A DNA stretch of 64,000 bases, taken from JAPOUP01 sp965201085. GTDB taxonomy: Bacteria; Pseudomonadota; Alphaproteobacteria; Rhodobacterales; Rhodobacteraceae. Position 1 is the first letter of the stretch. Every line of letters starts with the position of its first letter. This document shows, piece by piece, positions 27,110-36,037 of the stretch. Below the pieces are notes generated by a model. That model was given only the letters and a program-made list of their open reading frames with translations, did not search any database and was not told the DNA's origin. The position numbers were made by a program, and so were the translations under genes. The stretch lies in NCBI GenBank assembly GCA_965201085.1, contig CBDAVS010000030.1:12755-76754 (forward strand). Direction: 5' to 3'.

Positions 27110-28333
27110 CTATGCCCCCCTTTGCCGGAATGCCAGCCAGATCAATGCAGCCGCCGCAAGCGCCAGAAACGGCGCCATCGCAAGAATTACCGCAGTCCAT
27201 CCTTCCTGCGCGGACCCGCCGGAGCAGTTCATCAGGCCACCGCTGGCAAGCGATGCGACCGTGACGCATCCGAACACAATCATGTCGTTCATACCCTGGG
27301 CTCTACCGCGTTCCTGCGTGGTATGGGCATCGGCGAGCATCGCTGTAGCGCCGATGAAGCCGAAATTCCAGCCAATACCCAAAAATATCAGCGCGACGAA
27401 GAAATTCCCCAAATCAACACCCACGAATCCAACGATACCCGACACCGCCAGAATCATAAGACCGGTCGCGACGATCCTCTCCGCGCCGAACCCGGCGATC
27501 AGGTGGCCGGTAAAAAAGCTCGGAGCAAACATCGCGACGACATGGCTCGATACAATGTCAGCCGCGTTACCAGCGGTGAATCCGCAGCCGACGACGGCCA
27601 GAGGTGTCGAAGTCATCACCAGATTCATCAATGCATAGCTGACCATGGCGCAGATGATCGCGACCGCAATTCGGGGTGTTTTCAGGAGTTCCAGGCGGCT
27701 GCGTCCCCTCGATCGGTTCGCGCTTGATGTCGGTGGGCGCGGGATGTCCAGAAGCGGCAGGAGCGGCAATCCGACCAGATTGAGAACGATAACGGCCAAA
27801 TAGACTCCGAGAAACGGCACCGCCATCGCATCGAAGCTGAATTTGGCGATCTGAGGTCCAATGATCGCAGCAGCCAGACCTCCCGCCATGACATATGAAA
27901 TCGCCTTGGGCCGAAATTCATCCGAGGCGGTATCCGCCGCCGCGAAGCGGTAGAATCCGTGTGAAGACATGTAGACACCGGTAAACAGCGAGCCGATAAG
28001 AAAAATCGTGAAGCTTTGGGTGAGCAATCCCCAGGCACAGATAGCTCCACCGATGGCACCGCCGGTATTGCCCAGGAAAAATCCGACCTGTCGCCCATAT
28101 CGCTGCATGATGGCTGACATCGGCGTCGCCGTCAGCATCGATCCCAACACGATCAGCGATATCGGCAGCGTGGCGAAACAGGGATTCGACGCCAGTGACT
28201 GTCCCGCCAGCCCACCGAAGGCGAATATCATCGGCATCTGTGCGCCGAGAGTGGCCTGCGCGGCCACCAGGACCGCTACATTTCGCCGGGCGCGGCGATC
28301 ATTTTCAGAAGCGGTGTTGGCGAAGGACATCAT
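27110..28333 (-). CDS. MFS transporter
   Basis: A 407-residue major facilitator with 12 predicted membrane segments split by a polar loop around residues 195-215 (RPPTSSANRSRGRS). A loop after segment 2 reads MQRYGRQVGFFLG, matching the family motif A position (GRR-like). No ligand can be inferred. The gene lies on the minus strand downstream of cobB with about 40 bases between them. Two adjacent ATG codons are possible starts. The frame is intact despite flanking pseudogenes. Confidence 0.88.
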   Translation of the reverse strand: MMSFANTASENDRRARRNVAVLVAAQATLGAQMPMIFAFGGLAGQSLASNPCFATLPISLIVLGSMLTATPMSAIMQRYGRQVGFFLGNTGGAIGGAICAWGLLTQSFTIFLIGSLFTGVYMSSHGFYRFAAADTASDEFRPKAISYVMAGGLAAAIIGPQIAKFSFDAMAVPFLGVYLAVIVLNLVGLPLLPLLDIPRPPTSSANRSRGRSRLELLKTPRIAVAIICAMVSYALMNLVMTSTPLAVVGCGFTAGNAADIVSSHVVAMFAPSFFTGHLIAGFGAERIVATGLMILAVSGIVGFVGVDLGNFFVALIFLGIGWNFGFIGATAMLADAHTTQERGRAQGMNDMIVFGCVTVASLASGGLMNCSGGSAQEGWTAVILAMAPFLALAAAALIWLAFRQRGA

Positions 28334-28372
28334 AGGCTACCGCTTACTGACCCATGGGAGATAGTGAAACCG

Positions 28373-29641
28373 CTAAATCGCCTTTTCGATAACATGTGCG
28401 AACGAACCACAGACCCGTCCGGCCCGAAGTCCCATAGGAGGCAGTTCCACACCTTCCGCGTCCCAGGCCCGAAACAACGGCTGCCCGTCCGAGCGTATGG
28501 TCTTGGTGTAGTGGAACTCATGCGCCGCAAGGGCCACGTTAAACGGACCGCCCAGCGGAACGAGTCTTCTGTAGCCAAGATGCAGTTTCGGCTTTTCGAA
28601 GCTGGTTTCAAGCGGCAGTAATCCGGCCATTCCATGGCGGGTTCCCTTCGCGTCAACCAATGTATTTCCAAGTATCATGTATCCACCACATTCTCCATAA
28701 ATTACAGTATTTTGTGCCGATTCTTTAAGGCTTTTCATAAATCTCCCCGCCGCGGCGAGTTCACCCGCATACAGTTCCGGATAACCTCCGGGTAGCATGA
28801 CCAGATCGGACGCGGGCGCGGGGTCATCCGAAAGTGGAGAGAAGGGCATGATTTCCGCACCACGTTCCCGCCAGCCCTGAAGCAGATGCGGATAGGCGAA
28901 GGCGAAGGCGGCGTCCGAGGCTATGGCGATTTTCTGCGCGGGCGGCGCGAGAGCGGAATTCGGTCCGGCTTTCGGCAACTCGGTCGCCAGAGCGGTAAAC
29001 GCATCAAGATCGACCGCGGCTCCGATGAGGTCGGCCGCCCTCTCCACAAAATCGTCCAGATCCGGGCGTTCACTGGCCTGCAGGAGGCCAAGATGCCGTG
29101 AGGGATGGGCGAGATCGGTTTGTCGCGGTACGGCCCCCAGCACCGGAATGTCGCAGGAATCCAAGGCGGTGCGCAGCATTCGTTCATGGCGAACGCTGCC
29201 GATGTGATTGAGTATTATGCCTGCGATATGAACGTCTGGGTCGTGTCGAGCGAAGCCGTTCGCGAGTGGCGCGGCTGACTGTGCCATACGGGCAGCGTCT
29301 ATGATTAGCACAACCGGCGCGTCGAGAATACGGGCGATATCCGCCGTGGCCCCACGTCCTTGGGGAGGCGCACCGTCAAATAGACCCATCGCACCTTCGA
29401 TGAGCAGAAGATCCCGGGTCCATGCGAGTTCGCGGATACGGTCAGCCGACATCGCCCATGCATCCAGGTTGAGGCATGGTGAGCCGCAGGCGGATTCATG
29501 AAATCTTGGATCGATGTAATCGGGACCTGACTTCGCGCTTCGAACGTTTTCCCCTCGACGCGCGAGCAGCCTTAGAAGGCCCAGGGTAATGATTGTCTTA
29601 CCGCTGCCTGAAGTCGGGGAGGAAAGGATCAGGCAGGGCAT
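28373..29641 (-). CDS. cobB: Cobyrinate a,c-diamide synthase
   Basis: A 422-residue ATP- and glutamine-dependent amidase that amidates carboxylates a and c of the corrin ring. The N-terminal P-loop domain starts at once with MPCLILSSPTSGSGKT and has KSGPDYIDPRFH and the IEGAMGLFDG motif. The C-terminal class I-like amidotransferase domain has the nucleophile Cys in YGECGGYMILG and ends with CGSFAHVIEKA, containing its His. I chose this ATG because the P-loop motif follows directly; a 67-codon extension upstream overlaps other remnant frames. Together with cbiD and cobK it forms the local cobalamin set. Confidence 0.93.
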   Translation of the reverse strand: MPCLILSSPTSGSGKTIITLGLLRLLARRGENVRSAKSGPDYIDPRFHESACGSPCLNLDAWAMSADRIRELAWTRDLLLIEGAMGLFDGAPPQGRGATADIARILDAPVVLIIDAARMAQSAAPLANGFARHDPDVHIAGIILNHIGSVRHERMLRTALDSCDIPVLGAVPRQTDLAHPSRHLGLLQASERPDLDDFVERAADLIGAAVDLDAFTALATELPKAGPNSALAPPAQKIAIASDAAFAFAYPHLLQGWRERGAEIMPFSPLSDDPAPASDLVMLPGGYPELYAGELAAAGRFMKSLKESAQNTVIYGECGGYMILGNTLVDAKGTRHGMAGLLPLETSFEKPKLHLGYRRLVPLGGPFNVALAAHEFHYTKTIRSDGQPLFRAWDAEGVELPPMGLRAGRVCGSFAHVIEKAI

Positions 29642-29995
29642 GTCATGACTTCGTCTCGGTGGCGAAAACCTAAGCCAGACCGTATGGGACCAGGTAATCC
29701 TTCGATGGCATTGACGGCAAGTCCCTGACCGAATGGCACAAAGCCTCGCATTGCATCGCAGCAAGGTCTTGACGGACAGGGTGAGTTCACAATGAAGCGG
29801 ATGTTCCTGAAGGAAATACGCCTTCGTTTCATCGAAAAACATTTGAGCCCAACCGTCATATGTGAAGCGGTCGCCGTTCCAATGGCGGGAGATGGAAGGA
29901 TCGGATGAACGGTGTTCGGTTTGGCCATTGGGTGACTATCGCTCTTCAATTTTGGAAGGGAAAGTCCATGGAGGCAGGGAATCACATGATTGGCG
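29642..29995 (-). other. Unassigned remnant between cobB and cbiD
   Basis: Minus-strand frames contain protein-like stretches, for example FTYDGWAQMFFDETKAYFLQ and, in another frame, GFVPFGQGLAVNAIEGLPG. They look like one gene broken by a frameshift, but I cannot place them in a family. I also looked for a cobalamin riboswitch here and saw no convincing B12 box. Confidence 0.3.
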
Positions 29996-31072
29996 ATGTC
30001 GGACGATGCGCTTATATTCCGCATGATGATTGATCGCGTAAACAGGGAATTGCGGCGGGGTTGGACCACCGGTGCCTGTGCGACAGCGGCGACAAAAGCG
30101 GCGCTGGAAGGTCTCTGGGGCGGGAAATTCCCGGAAAACGTGACGATCACACTACCACGAGGGGAGACTCCGACATTCTCATTGGCCCATCGGCGATCAG
30201 ATGGCAGATGGGCGGAGTGCGGCATAATCAAGGATGCCGGTGACGATCCGGATGTAACCCATGGCAGTCTCGTGATCTCTCGGGTGGCGACATCGGCTGG
30301 AGGTCTGACGTTTCGCGCGGGGGAAGGCGTTGGAACGGTCACAATGTCGGGTTTGCCCGTTCCACCAGGAGAACCGGCGATAAATCCCGTGCCCCGCCAG
30401 ATGATACGACAGGTCGTCGAGGAACGCGCCGCGACATTCGGGAAGGCGCCTGACATCGATGTGACGATCTCGATTCCGGGAGGGGTCGAGATCGCCCGAA
30501 GGACATGGAACCCGCGTCTTGGGATAGAGGGGGGGCTCTCCATTCTTGGCACCACGGGAATTGTGAGGCCATTCAGCTGCTCGGCATGGATCGCATCCAT
30601 CCATCGCGGAATTGACGTCGCGCGGGCCTCGGGGATCGCTCATCTGGCGGGATGCACTGGATCGACAAGCGAGCGAACCGTACAGGCACTCTACAGCCTT
30701 TCGGATCATGCGATGATCGACATGGGTGATTTTGCCGGAGGGATGCTGAAGTATCTGAGGAAGAATCCCGTTGAACGCCTTTCCATCGGAGGGGGTATCG
30801 GTAAAATCACGAAGCTGGCACAGGGTGCGATGGATTTGCATTCTTCGCGCAGTCAGGTGGATCTTGACCGGTTGGCCAGGGAATTCGGGATACCCGCACT
30901 GTCGTCAGTGGTTTCTGCATCACAAGCTTCCGAAATGATCGGGCCGGATCTGGCGGTGCGCATGAGCGGGATGGCGAAAGAGAGGGTTAGGCGGTTCCTT
31001 GCGGGGACGGGCATGGATGTGGACGTCGTGGTGGTCGGACGATCGGGAGAGATTCTCGCGAGGAGTGGATAG
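29996..31072 (+). CDS. cbiD: Cobalt-precorrin-5B (C1)-methyltransferase
   Basis: A protein of about 358 residues of the CbiD family, which methylates C1 of the corrin ring during ring contraction. Landmarks are ELRRGWTTGACATAATKAAL near the N-terminus, CGIIKDAGDDPDVTHG, GEPAINPVPRQMI, GRTWNPRLGIEGGLSILGTT (seen as RTWNPRLGIEGGLSILG) and KYLRKNPVERLSIGGGIGK. The start is uncertain: ATG codons at 29996, 30023 and 30026 are in frame and none has a clear ribosome-binding site; the family usually begins just before ELRRGW. The stop codon directly abuts the cobK ATG. Confidence 0.93.
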   Translation: MSDDALIFRMMIDRVNRELRRGWTTGACATAATKAALEGLWGGKFPENVTITLPRGETPTFSLAHRRSDGRWAECGIIKDAGDDPDVTHGSLVISRVATSAGGLTFRAGEGVGTVTMSGLPVPPGEPAINPVPRQMIRQVVEERAATFGKAPDIDVTISIPGGVEIARRTWNPRLGIEGGLSILGTTGIVRPFSCSAWIASIHRGIDVARASGIAHLAGCTGSTSERTVQALYSLSDHAMIDMGDFAGGMLKYLRKNPVERLSIGGGIGKITKLAQGAMDLHSSRSQVDLDRLAREFGIPALSSVVSASQASEMIGPDLAVRMSGMAKERVRRFLAGTGMDVDVVVVGRSGEILARSG

Positions 31073-31807
31073 ATGCGGCTTCTGTTGCTCGCAGGTAGCG
31101 GCGAGGCTCGCACCATTGCCACAGCATTGGCGGCGATGGAAGAGGTTGAGGGATTCGCGTCATTGGCCGGCGCTACCAGTAGGCCGGCACAACTCGCCCT
31201 TCCGACCCGCATCGGTGGGTTTGGCGGCGATGCCGCATTCGAATGCTATCTTGAAAGCAGGGGGATCGACGCGGTGCTTGATGCCACGCATCCATTCGCG
31301 GCTCGGGTGACCGCGCGGACGGCCCGGATATGCACGGGAAAGGGACTGCCGCATTCCATTTTGCTGCGGCCTGAATGGGAATCCGGGCCCGGGGATAGAT
31401 GGCATTTTTTCGATCGGGAGGAAGAGGTTTCGGAACTCATCCAGAAGGGTGAGACCGTCTTTCTGGCAACGGGTGCGCAGTCGCTCGACAGGTTCAGGAA
31501 TCTATGTGGTCGCCATGTGATCTGCCGCCAGATTGAACCGCCGCTGAGGCCATTTCCGTTTGACGGGGGCGAATACCTCATTGGCAGACCGCCTTTCAGC
31601 GTGACGGACGAAGTGAAGCTTTTCCAGCGACTTGGCGTTAATTGGCTGGTTGTCAAGAATTCCGGTGGCGCGGCGAGCCGGAGCAAACTCGATGCAGCGA
31701 GGGAACTCAGCATTGACGTTGCGCTTCAACGACGCCCATCGGTGCCGGAAGCTCTCGTTCATAGCACGGTCGAAGAGGCTCTGAAGTGGGTGCGGGAACT
31801 GACATGA
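31073..31807 (+). CDS. cobK: Precorrin-6A reductase (CobK/CbiJ)
   Basis: A 244-residue NADPH-dependent reductase of the corrin macrocycle. It starts MRLLLLAGSGEARTIATALA with a Rossmann-like first strand, then GIDAVLDATHPFAARVTART, which is the family signature, and LIGRPPFSVTDE and VVKNSGGAASRSKLDAAREL in the C-terminal half. It immediately follows cbiD and overlaps the next ORF by ATGA. CbiD plus CobK/CbiJ and CobB means three consecutive types of corrin step are encoded here; the remaining cob genes must be elsewhere or lost. Confidence 0.92.
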   Translation: MRLLLLAGSGEARTIATALAAMEEVEGFASLAGATSRPAQLALPTRIGGFGGDAAFECYLESRGIDAVLDATHPFAARVTARTARICTGKGLPHSILLRPEWESGPGDRWHFFDREEEVSELIQKGETVFLATGAQSLDRFRNLCGRHVICRQIEPPLRPFPFDGGEYLIGRPPFSVTDEVKLFQRLGVNWLVVKNSGGAASRSKLDAARELSIDVALQRRPSVPEALVHSTVEEALKWVRELT

Positions 31808-32433
31808 TCGGCCGGATTATCGAAACGCCTGAATGTGTTGCGGAAGGGGCGGCGTTTCTCGCGGACATCGAACCAAGGTTCGCCGCCGCGCTTGACGAAA
31901 CCGGTCCGCTACCCCTGAGAAGGCGGCCGGACGGATTCGAGCCGCTATTGAGCGCCATAGTCAGTCAGCAGGTGAGCGTCGCCGCCGCCAACTCGATCTG
32001 GAATCGAATCGGGAGGGCCTCGCTGGCTGACCCGGATAGGATTTTGTCCGCAAGCGACGTAGAACTACGTTCCGTCGGGCTCAGCCGCCAGAAGATCCGT
32101 TACGCCCGTGCGTTGGCTGGCGCGAATATTGACTATGCGGAGCTGCGCTCGTGCCCTGACGAGGAGGTGATCTCCATCTTGACCGCCGTCAGTGGCATCG
32201 GACGCTGGACAGCCGAGATCTACGCGATGTTCTCTCTCGGCCGTGCCGACGTTTTCGCCCCCGGTGACCTGGCATTGCAGGAATCCGCGCGGATTCTATT
32301 CAGAACCGATGGTCGCCCGAATGACCGCAGACTTCTGGATATGGCGAATGGATGGTCACCATGGCGGGCTGTTGCGGCGCGCCTTCTGTGGGCATACTAC
32401 CGGGTTGCGAAAGACAGGGAAGGCATTCGATGA
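31804..32433 (+). CDS. DNA-3-methyladenine glycosylase II type (AlkA-like, HhH-GPD)
   Basis: A 209-residue base-excision repair enzyme of the helix-hairpin-helix GPD superfamily. The hairpin is VSGIGRWTAEIYAMFSLGR, followed by the catalytic Asp in FAPGDLALQ. Before it comes LLSAIVSQQVSVAAANSIW, the usual SQQ-type helix. The length matches the short AlkA forms in alphaproteobacteria. These enzymes remove alkylated purines, and some act on hypoxanthine. It is coupled by ATGA to cobK upstream and the esterase downstream, so it is co-transcribed with cobalamin genes without obvious functional link. Confidence 0.88.
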   Translation: MIGRIIETPECVAEGAAFLADIEPRFAAALDETGPLPLRRRPDGFEPLLSAIVSQQVSVAAANSIWNRIGRASLADPDRILSASDVELRSVGLSRQKIRYARALAGANIDYAELRSCPDEEVISILTAVSGIGRWTAEIYAMFSLGRADVFAPGDLALQESARILFRTDGRPNDRRLLDMANGWSPWRAVAARLLWAYYRVAKDREGIR

Positions 32434-33101
32434 GCCGAACATTGGAAGAACGCCGTCGTCCGGCGACCTCTGGCATCACGCGTTCCGTCGTCGTGTTTCT
32501 GCATGGCTACGGCGCTGACGGCGCCGATCTGCTGGGAATTGCCGACGCGTTTTCGCCGCATCTTCCCTATACGGCGTTTCATGCACCTGACGCACCGGAG
32601 CGCTCGACTCTCAATCCATTTGGATATCAGTGGTTTCCGATACCCTGGATGGATGGTTCCACCGAAGCGCAGATGAAAGAGGGATTTGCGGATTCAGCGG
32701 TGACTATCGACGCTTATCTCGACCGGATTCTCGAACGGGAAGGCATTACACCGACAAATCTGGCATTGTTTGGCTTTTCACAGGGCGCGATGATGGGTCT
32801 GCAGGTCGCTCCACGTCGTGCCCATTCGGTTGCGGCGGTCGTTGGAATTTCCGGGCGGCTACTGAATCCCACGACGTTGGCGAACGAAGCGGTGTCGAAA
32901 CCACCTGTATTGCTTGCTCACGGAGACGGAGACGAGGTTGTGCCTTTCGGATCCCTATCGGAGGCTTCCAATGCATTGACGGGGGCGGGTTTCGAAGTTC
33001 GGACGCATGTAATGGAGGGCAGGGGCCACGGGATTTCGCCCGAAGCGCTCGGCGTCACACTGGGTTTCATCCGCGAAAGGCTGCAGGTGCATCGGGAATA
33101 G
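32430..33101 (+). CDS. Phospholipase/carboxylesterase family alpha/beta hydrolase
   Basis: A 223-residue cytosolic esterase (Abhydrolase_2). It has VVVFLHGYGADGADLLGIA at the oxyanion hole, the nucleophile in LFGFSQGAMMGLQ, the acid in LLAHGDGDEVVPF and the His in EGRGHGISPEAL. Size and motif order are normal. It overlaps the glycosylase gene by ATGA. The substrate is unknown. The 280 bases downstream (to 33382) contain a protein-like frame WTDRSVEIDPGPFPNASLDV that I cannot assign. Confidence 0.9.
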   Translation: MSRTLEERRRPATSGITRSVVVFLHGYGADGADLLGIADAFSPHLPYTAFHAPDAPERSTLNPFGYQWFPIPWMDGSTEAQMKEGFADSAVTIDAYLDRILEREGITPTNLALFGFSQGAMMGLQVAPRRAHSVAAVVGISGRLLNPTTLANEAVSKPPVLLAHGDGDEVVPFGSLSEASNALTGAGFEVRTHVMEGRGHGISPEALGVTLGFIRERLQVHRE

Positions 33102-33382
33102 CGCAACGATCGACCTGTTTCTTGCCGATCACTAAAATTACTGTTGCAATCTGGACAGACCGATCGGTGGAAATTGATCCCGGACCCTTTCCGAATGCAT
33201 CTCTCGATGTCGGGCATGCGGTGCCTTTGCCGGACGGGAGTCGAACCCGCTTGCTCGCTTCGATAGTTTCGAACCATATAGATTCCTCCGCTATCCACGG
33301 CATTGCCTGACACAAGGTGGCTACCATTTTCGTTGTACAGAAAAAGTAAGCGCGGTATTGAGTCAAAAGGACTGGAAAAGAC

Positions 33383-34062
33383 ATGCAGATCACTTGGTAC
33401 GGACAGGCGAGTTTCGGCATAGAGAGCGCAAATGGCACGCGAATTGTCACCGACCCCTACGACCCGGAAAAGGCTGGATTCAAGCCCTTTCCCGATGCAG
33501 CTGACGTCGTGATCAAATCAAGCAGCAATGACGATTATCATGACAACGATCACCTTGTCCCGAAGAAGGAAGGCGCAGACGTGATCGACGCGTTCCCTTT
33601 GGCACTTGAGTGCGGAGAAACCACCTCGCATGGCATCACATTCAAGGCAATCGAGGCGATGGAGCACCCCGGTCATCCCTATCACGGCCCCGACCAGAAC
33701 GCGATGTACAGATTTATGCTTGATGGGATTGAGATTGGCCATACGGGGATATGGGCAACGACTTCTCGGACGATCAGATGGCGTTTTTCGAAGGTGTCGA
33801 CATTCTGCTCAGCCATGCCGGTGGCAAACCGGTCATTTCGTTGGAAGAACTGAACCGTATCGCCGACACTGTTAAACCAAAACTGGTCATCCCGATGCAT
33901 TTCCGAACTCTCTGCTACAAGCCGTGCGATATGCACTTCATCTCGGCTTTTGTTGACTCCTTCGGCAGTGATCGCATCGATTTCGCCTGCAAAAGCAACG
34001 TAACAATTTCGCGCGACGGTCTGCCATCGGATACTCGAGCACTCGTGCTGGATTACCACTAG
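33383..34062 (+). pseudogene. MBL-fold metallo-hydrolase (UPF0173-like), one-base deletion
   Basis: The frame from 33383 reads MQITWYGQASFGIESANGTR, TDPYDPEKAGF and IEAMEHPGHPYHGPDQN up to GIEIGHTG. The family continues DMGNDFSDDQMAFFEGVDIL in the next frame, to KPKLVIPMHFRTLC and a stop at 34060-34062. A single missing base at about 33745 (within CATACGGGGATATGGGC) explains the split. Metal ligands His and Asp in the second half (SHAGG, PMHF) are conserved. Apart from the deletion the gene looks well kept, so the loss is recent or an assembly error. Confidence 0.78.
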
Positions 34063-34289
34063 ACGCAACCTTTCAGCTTTGCCGGATTTTCGTTTTTTAG
34101 ACGGAGGGGATGTCCGCTTCGACCGTCCGCAGCATTTTCAGGCAGAAGGAGCTTCAGCCGAACGGGGTGAAGAGACCTTCAAGGTCCCGCGTGACCAGCC
34201 TTCGAAAAAATCCATGACGTCTTGGGGCTAGCGCTAAACCGCCGGACCGCGCCTCGGTCCGTTCCGTCGATCAAAAGTCTCAGATACAG

Positions 34290-34605
34290 GTGCTGGGGCG
34301 CACCCGGAAACGGCTGCCGATGACGGCGGGGCTCGCGAAACGGGCGGCCGGCTCGGAGTTGGTGGCCGAATGCGTCGTCTGTTACAGGTCCAACCTGTTC
34401 CGGATGGACTATCCCGAATACAGGCGGCGGGACCTCCCCGTCGGCTCCGGTGTCATCGAGACGGGAAGCAGGACGATCATGGCGCACTCATGAAAAAGAG
34501 CGGAGCGCGGTGGTCAGTCAACGGCGGGAACGGGATCAGGCCATCCGGTGCCACCACATGAACGACCGGATGGACGGCTTCCACCGATGGAAGGTCGTGG
34601 CCTGA
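34290..34605 (+). mobile_element. ISKra4-like transposase, C-terminal remnant
   Basis: The frames give LFRMDYPEYRRRDLPVGSGV, IETGSRTIMAHS and then, after a stop, KKSGARWSVNGGNGI and MNDRMDGFHRWK. RMxYxxYRxxGLPxGSGxIExxxxxxV...LKxSGxRWS is the C-terminal signature of ISKra4-type transposases, including the catalytic Glu in GSGVIE. Sequence on both sides (34063-34289 and 34606-34929) shows no gene; the former may hold more of the element. Confidence 0.55.
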
Positions 34606-34929
34606 ATCCATGAAATATTTACACCCGGATCAGTGATCAAGGAAGCTGAAGGCAGACTCGCCGCTACAATAATGCGAGCAGAGCATCATAGGAATGTGCA
34701 GTGGCACTACTGCCAGCCGCGGCGGCTCTCGCTACCGGAGCAGGGACCGTATCGGGCGGTATTCCGAGATTCCTGATTGTAATGGTGATGCAATATCGCT
34801 AGAATGGACGATTGTGGGCACATGATGTAGTCGATTTCACCTACGCGGTCACGATGCATATGCCTAAAGACAGGTCAGTTCCAGCCGCGGGAACTGTCGA
34901 TGTCAACGGGAAGGTAGCGGAGTCAAACC
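34606..34929. other. Intergenic region upstream of the HNH gene
   Basis: No frame with family resemblance on either strand. The stretch 34760-34870 is relatively AT-rich and probably contains the promoter of the HNH gene, but no clear promoter boxes could be assigned. Confidence 0.35.
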
Positions 34930-35514
34930 ATGGATGGCGAATTCAGGACATCCTTTGTGCGTGAGTCTGGTGGTTTGCGACACAATCCTGCGCTCGTACT
35001 GAACGCCGATTATCGGCCGCTCAGTTATTATCCGCTGTCGCTATGGCCTTGGCAGGAATCGGTCAAAGCGGCTTTCCTGGAGCGTGTCGATATCGTCGCC
35101 GAATACGATGCGATGGTCTGTAGCCCGTCGACGAAGATCCGGATTCCTTCGGTTGTCGTGCTGAAAGACTATATCAGGCCGAGGAAACGGGTGGCGTTCA
35201 CCCGCTTCAATCTTTTCCTCAGGGACGAATTCCAGTGCCAGTATTGCGGTGCGAAGGGTGATCTGACGTTCGACCATGTCATTCCGCGCTCAAAAGGCGG
35301 CGTGACGAACTGGGAAAACGTCGTCGCTGCCTGTGCCGAGTGCAATTTCAGGAAGGGATCGCGGTCGCTACGGAGTGCGGGACTCAACCTGCGCAGACCA
35401 CCTCGTCGTCCGGACGCGGAGGAGCTTCGCAATATGGGTCGTAGGTTTCCGCCGAACCACCTTCACGAAACTTGGGTGGATTTCCTGTATTGGGATGCCG
35501 AACTCCAGGAGTGA
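34930..35514 (+). CDS. HNH endonuclease family protein
   Basis: A 194-residue single-domain protein found in most alphaproteobacteria. It begins with the conserved NPALVLNADYRPLSYYPLSL segment and carries a zinc-type HNH core: CQYCG, then DLTFDHVIPRSKGG with the catalytic His, NWENVVAAC and CAECNFRKG. The C-terminus ends NHLHETWVDFLYWDAEL. The housekeeping role is not established; it is probably a DNA-acting nuclease, not a homing enzyme, since no intron or intein is nearby. The gene is complete and its composition matches the neighbouring chromosome. Confidence 0.88.
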   Translation: MDGEFRTSFVRESGGLRHNPALVLNADYRPLSYYPLSLWPWQESVKAAFLERVDIVAEYDAMVCSPSTKIRIPSVVVLKDYIRPRKRVAFTRFNLFLRDEFQCQYCGAKGDLTFDHVIPRSKGGVTNWENVVAACAECNFRKGSRSLRSAGLNLRRPPRRPDAEELRNMGRRFPPNHLHETWVDFLYWDAELQE

Positions 35515-35639
35515 AGCACGTTGGCGTCCAACGCCGGTCCTTGACCATTCCGAGATATGAGCGTGCAATTTTCCGGGTCCGGTTCAACGAGGATCCCTGG
35601 CCAAACGTGATGTGGACAACACAATCCGGCGGTTAGGAT

Positions 35640-35869
35640 TTTGGATCTATGCAGCTGGAAACCTCGATAAACCCATATTCCGGCGCGAATGCTAGGCGGG
35701 TGATTTCCGCGGATGCCACCCCTGAGGGTATTCCACCGACCGGTGTGGCATGAAGCTCGGTTCGCCCGCCCGCAGGCCCGCCCGGGCGGGTGATTTCCGG
35801 ATTCCGGACGGAGCCAGGTCCTAGCCTGTCGCCGTTCATCCAGGACGGGGCGGCGGAAATTGTAGCTTA
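35640..35869 (-). mobile_element. IS remnant repeated at about 15009-15225
   Basis: Most of 35657-35869 is a diverged copy of 15009-15225, sharing GGAAACCTCGATAAACCCAT, TGATTTCCGCGGATGCCAC and CGCCCGGGCGGGTGATTTCC. In the minus direction it carries the tail of the IS5-type transposase (RRPVLDERRQA) and the leader of the IS1634-like one. No functional gene remains. It abuts the left end of an ISNCY copy at 35870. Confidence 0.6.
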
Positions 35870-36037
35870 GTGTCCGCCGGAAAGCCGACAAAACACTGTT
35901 TATCAGGGTAAATCATGGAATCCGCCCTGCGGGGATTAACCGGATATGGCGGTCACGGTATGCCGCGGAATCCGGCAATCCTCCACCCGGGAGGCACCGA
36001 TGCGCAGGGTCCACGAACTCCAGCGGAGGCCCGGCGA
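35870..36037 (+). mobile_element. ISNCY-type element, copy N3, left fragment
   Basis: The left end GTGTCCGCCGGAAAGCC (two changes from the usual AGAAAACC) is followed by the leader and the first transposase codons MRRVHELQRRPGDP. Similarity to other ISNCY copies ends at about 36037. The preceding six bases are AGCTTA, which does not fit TANNTA, so this left junction may have been rearranged. Confidence 0.7.

Noticed and set aside
29642..29995. Cobalamin riboswitch between cobB and cbiD
   Set aside because: I found no sequence close to the conserved B12 box or the usual pairing elements on either strand.
33229..33245. A tRNA T-arm-like string on the minus strand (GCGGGTTCGACTCCCGT)
   Set aside because: The surrounding 75 bases do not form a cloverleaf: the acceptor stem has a mismatch, and no proper D-arm or anticodon arm can be drawn. 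It may be chance or a relic.
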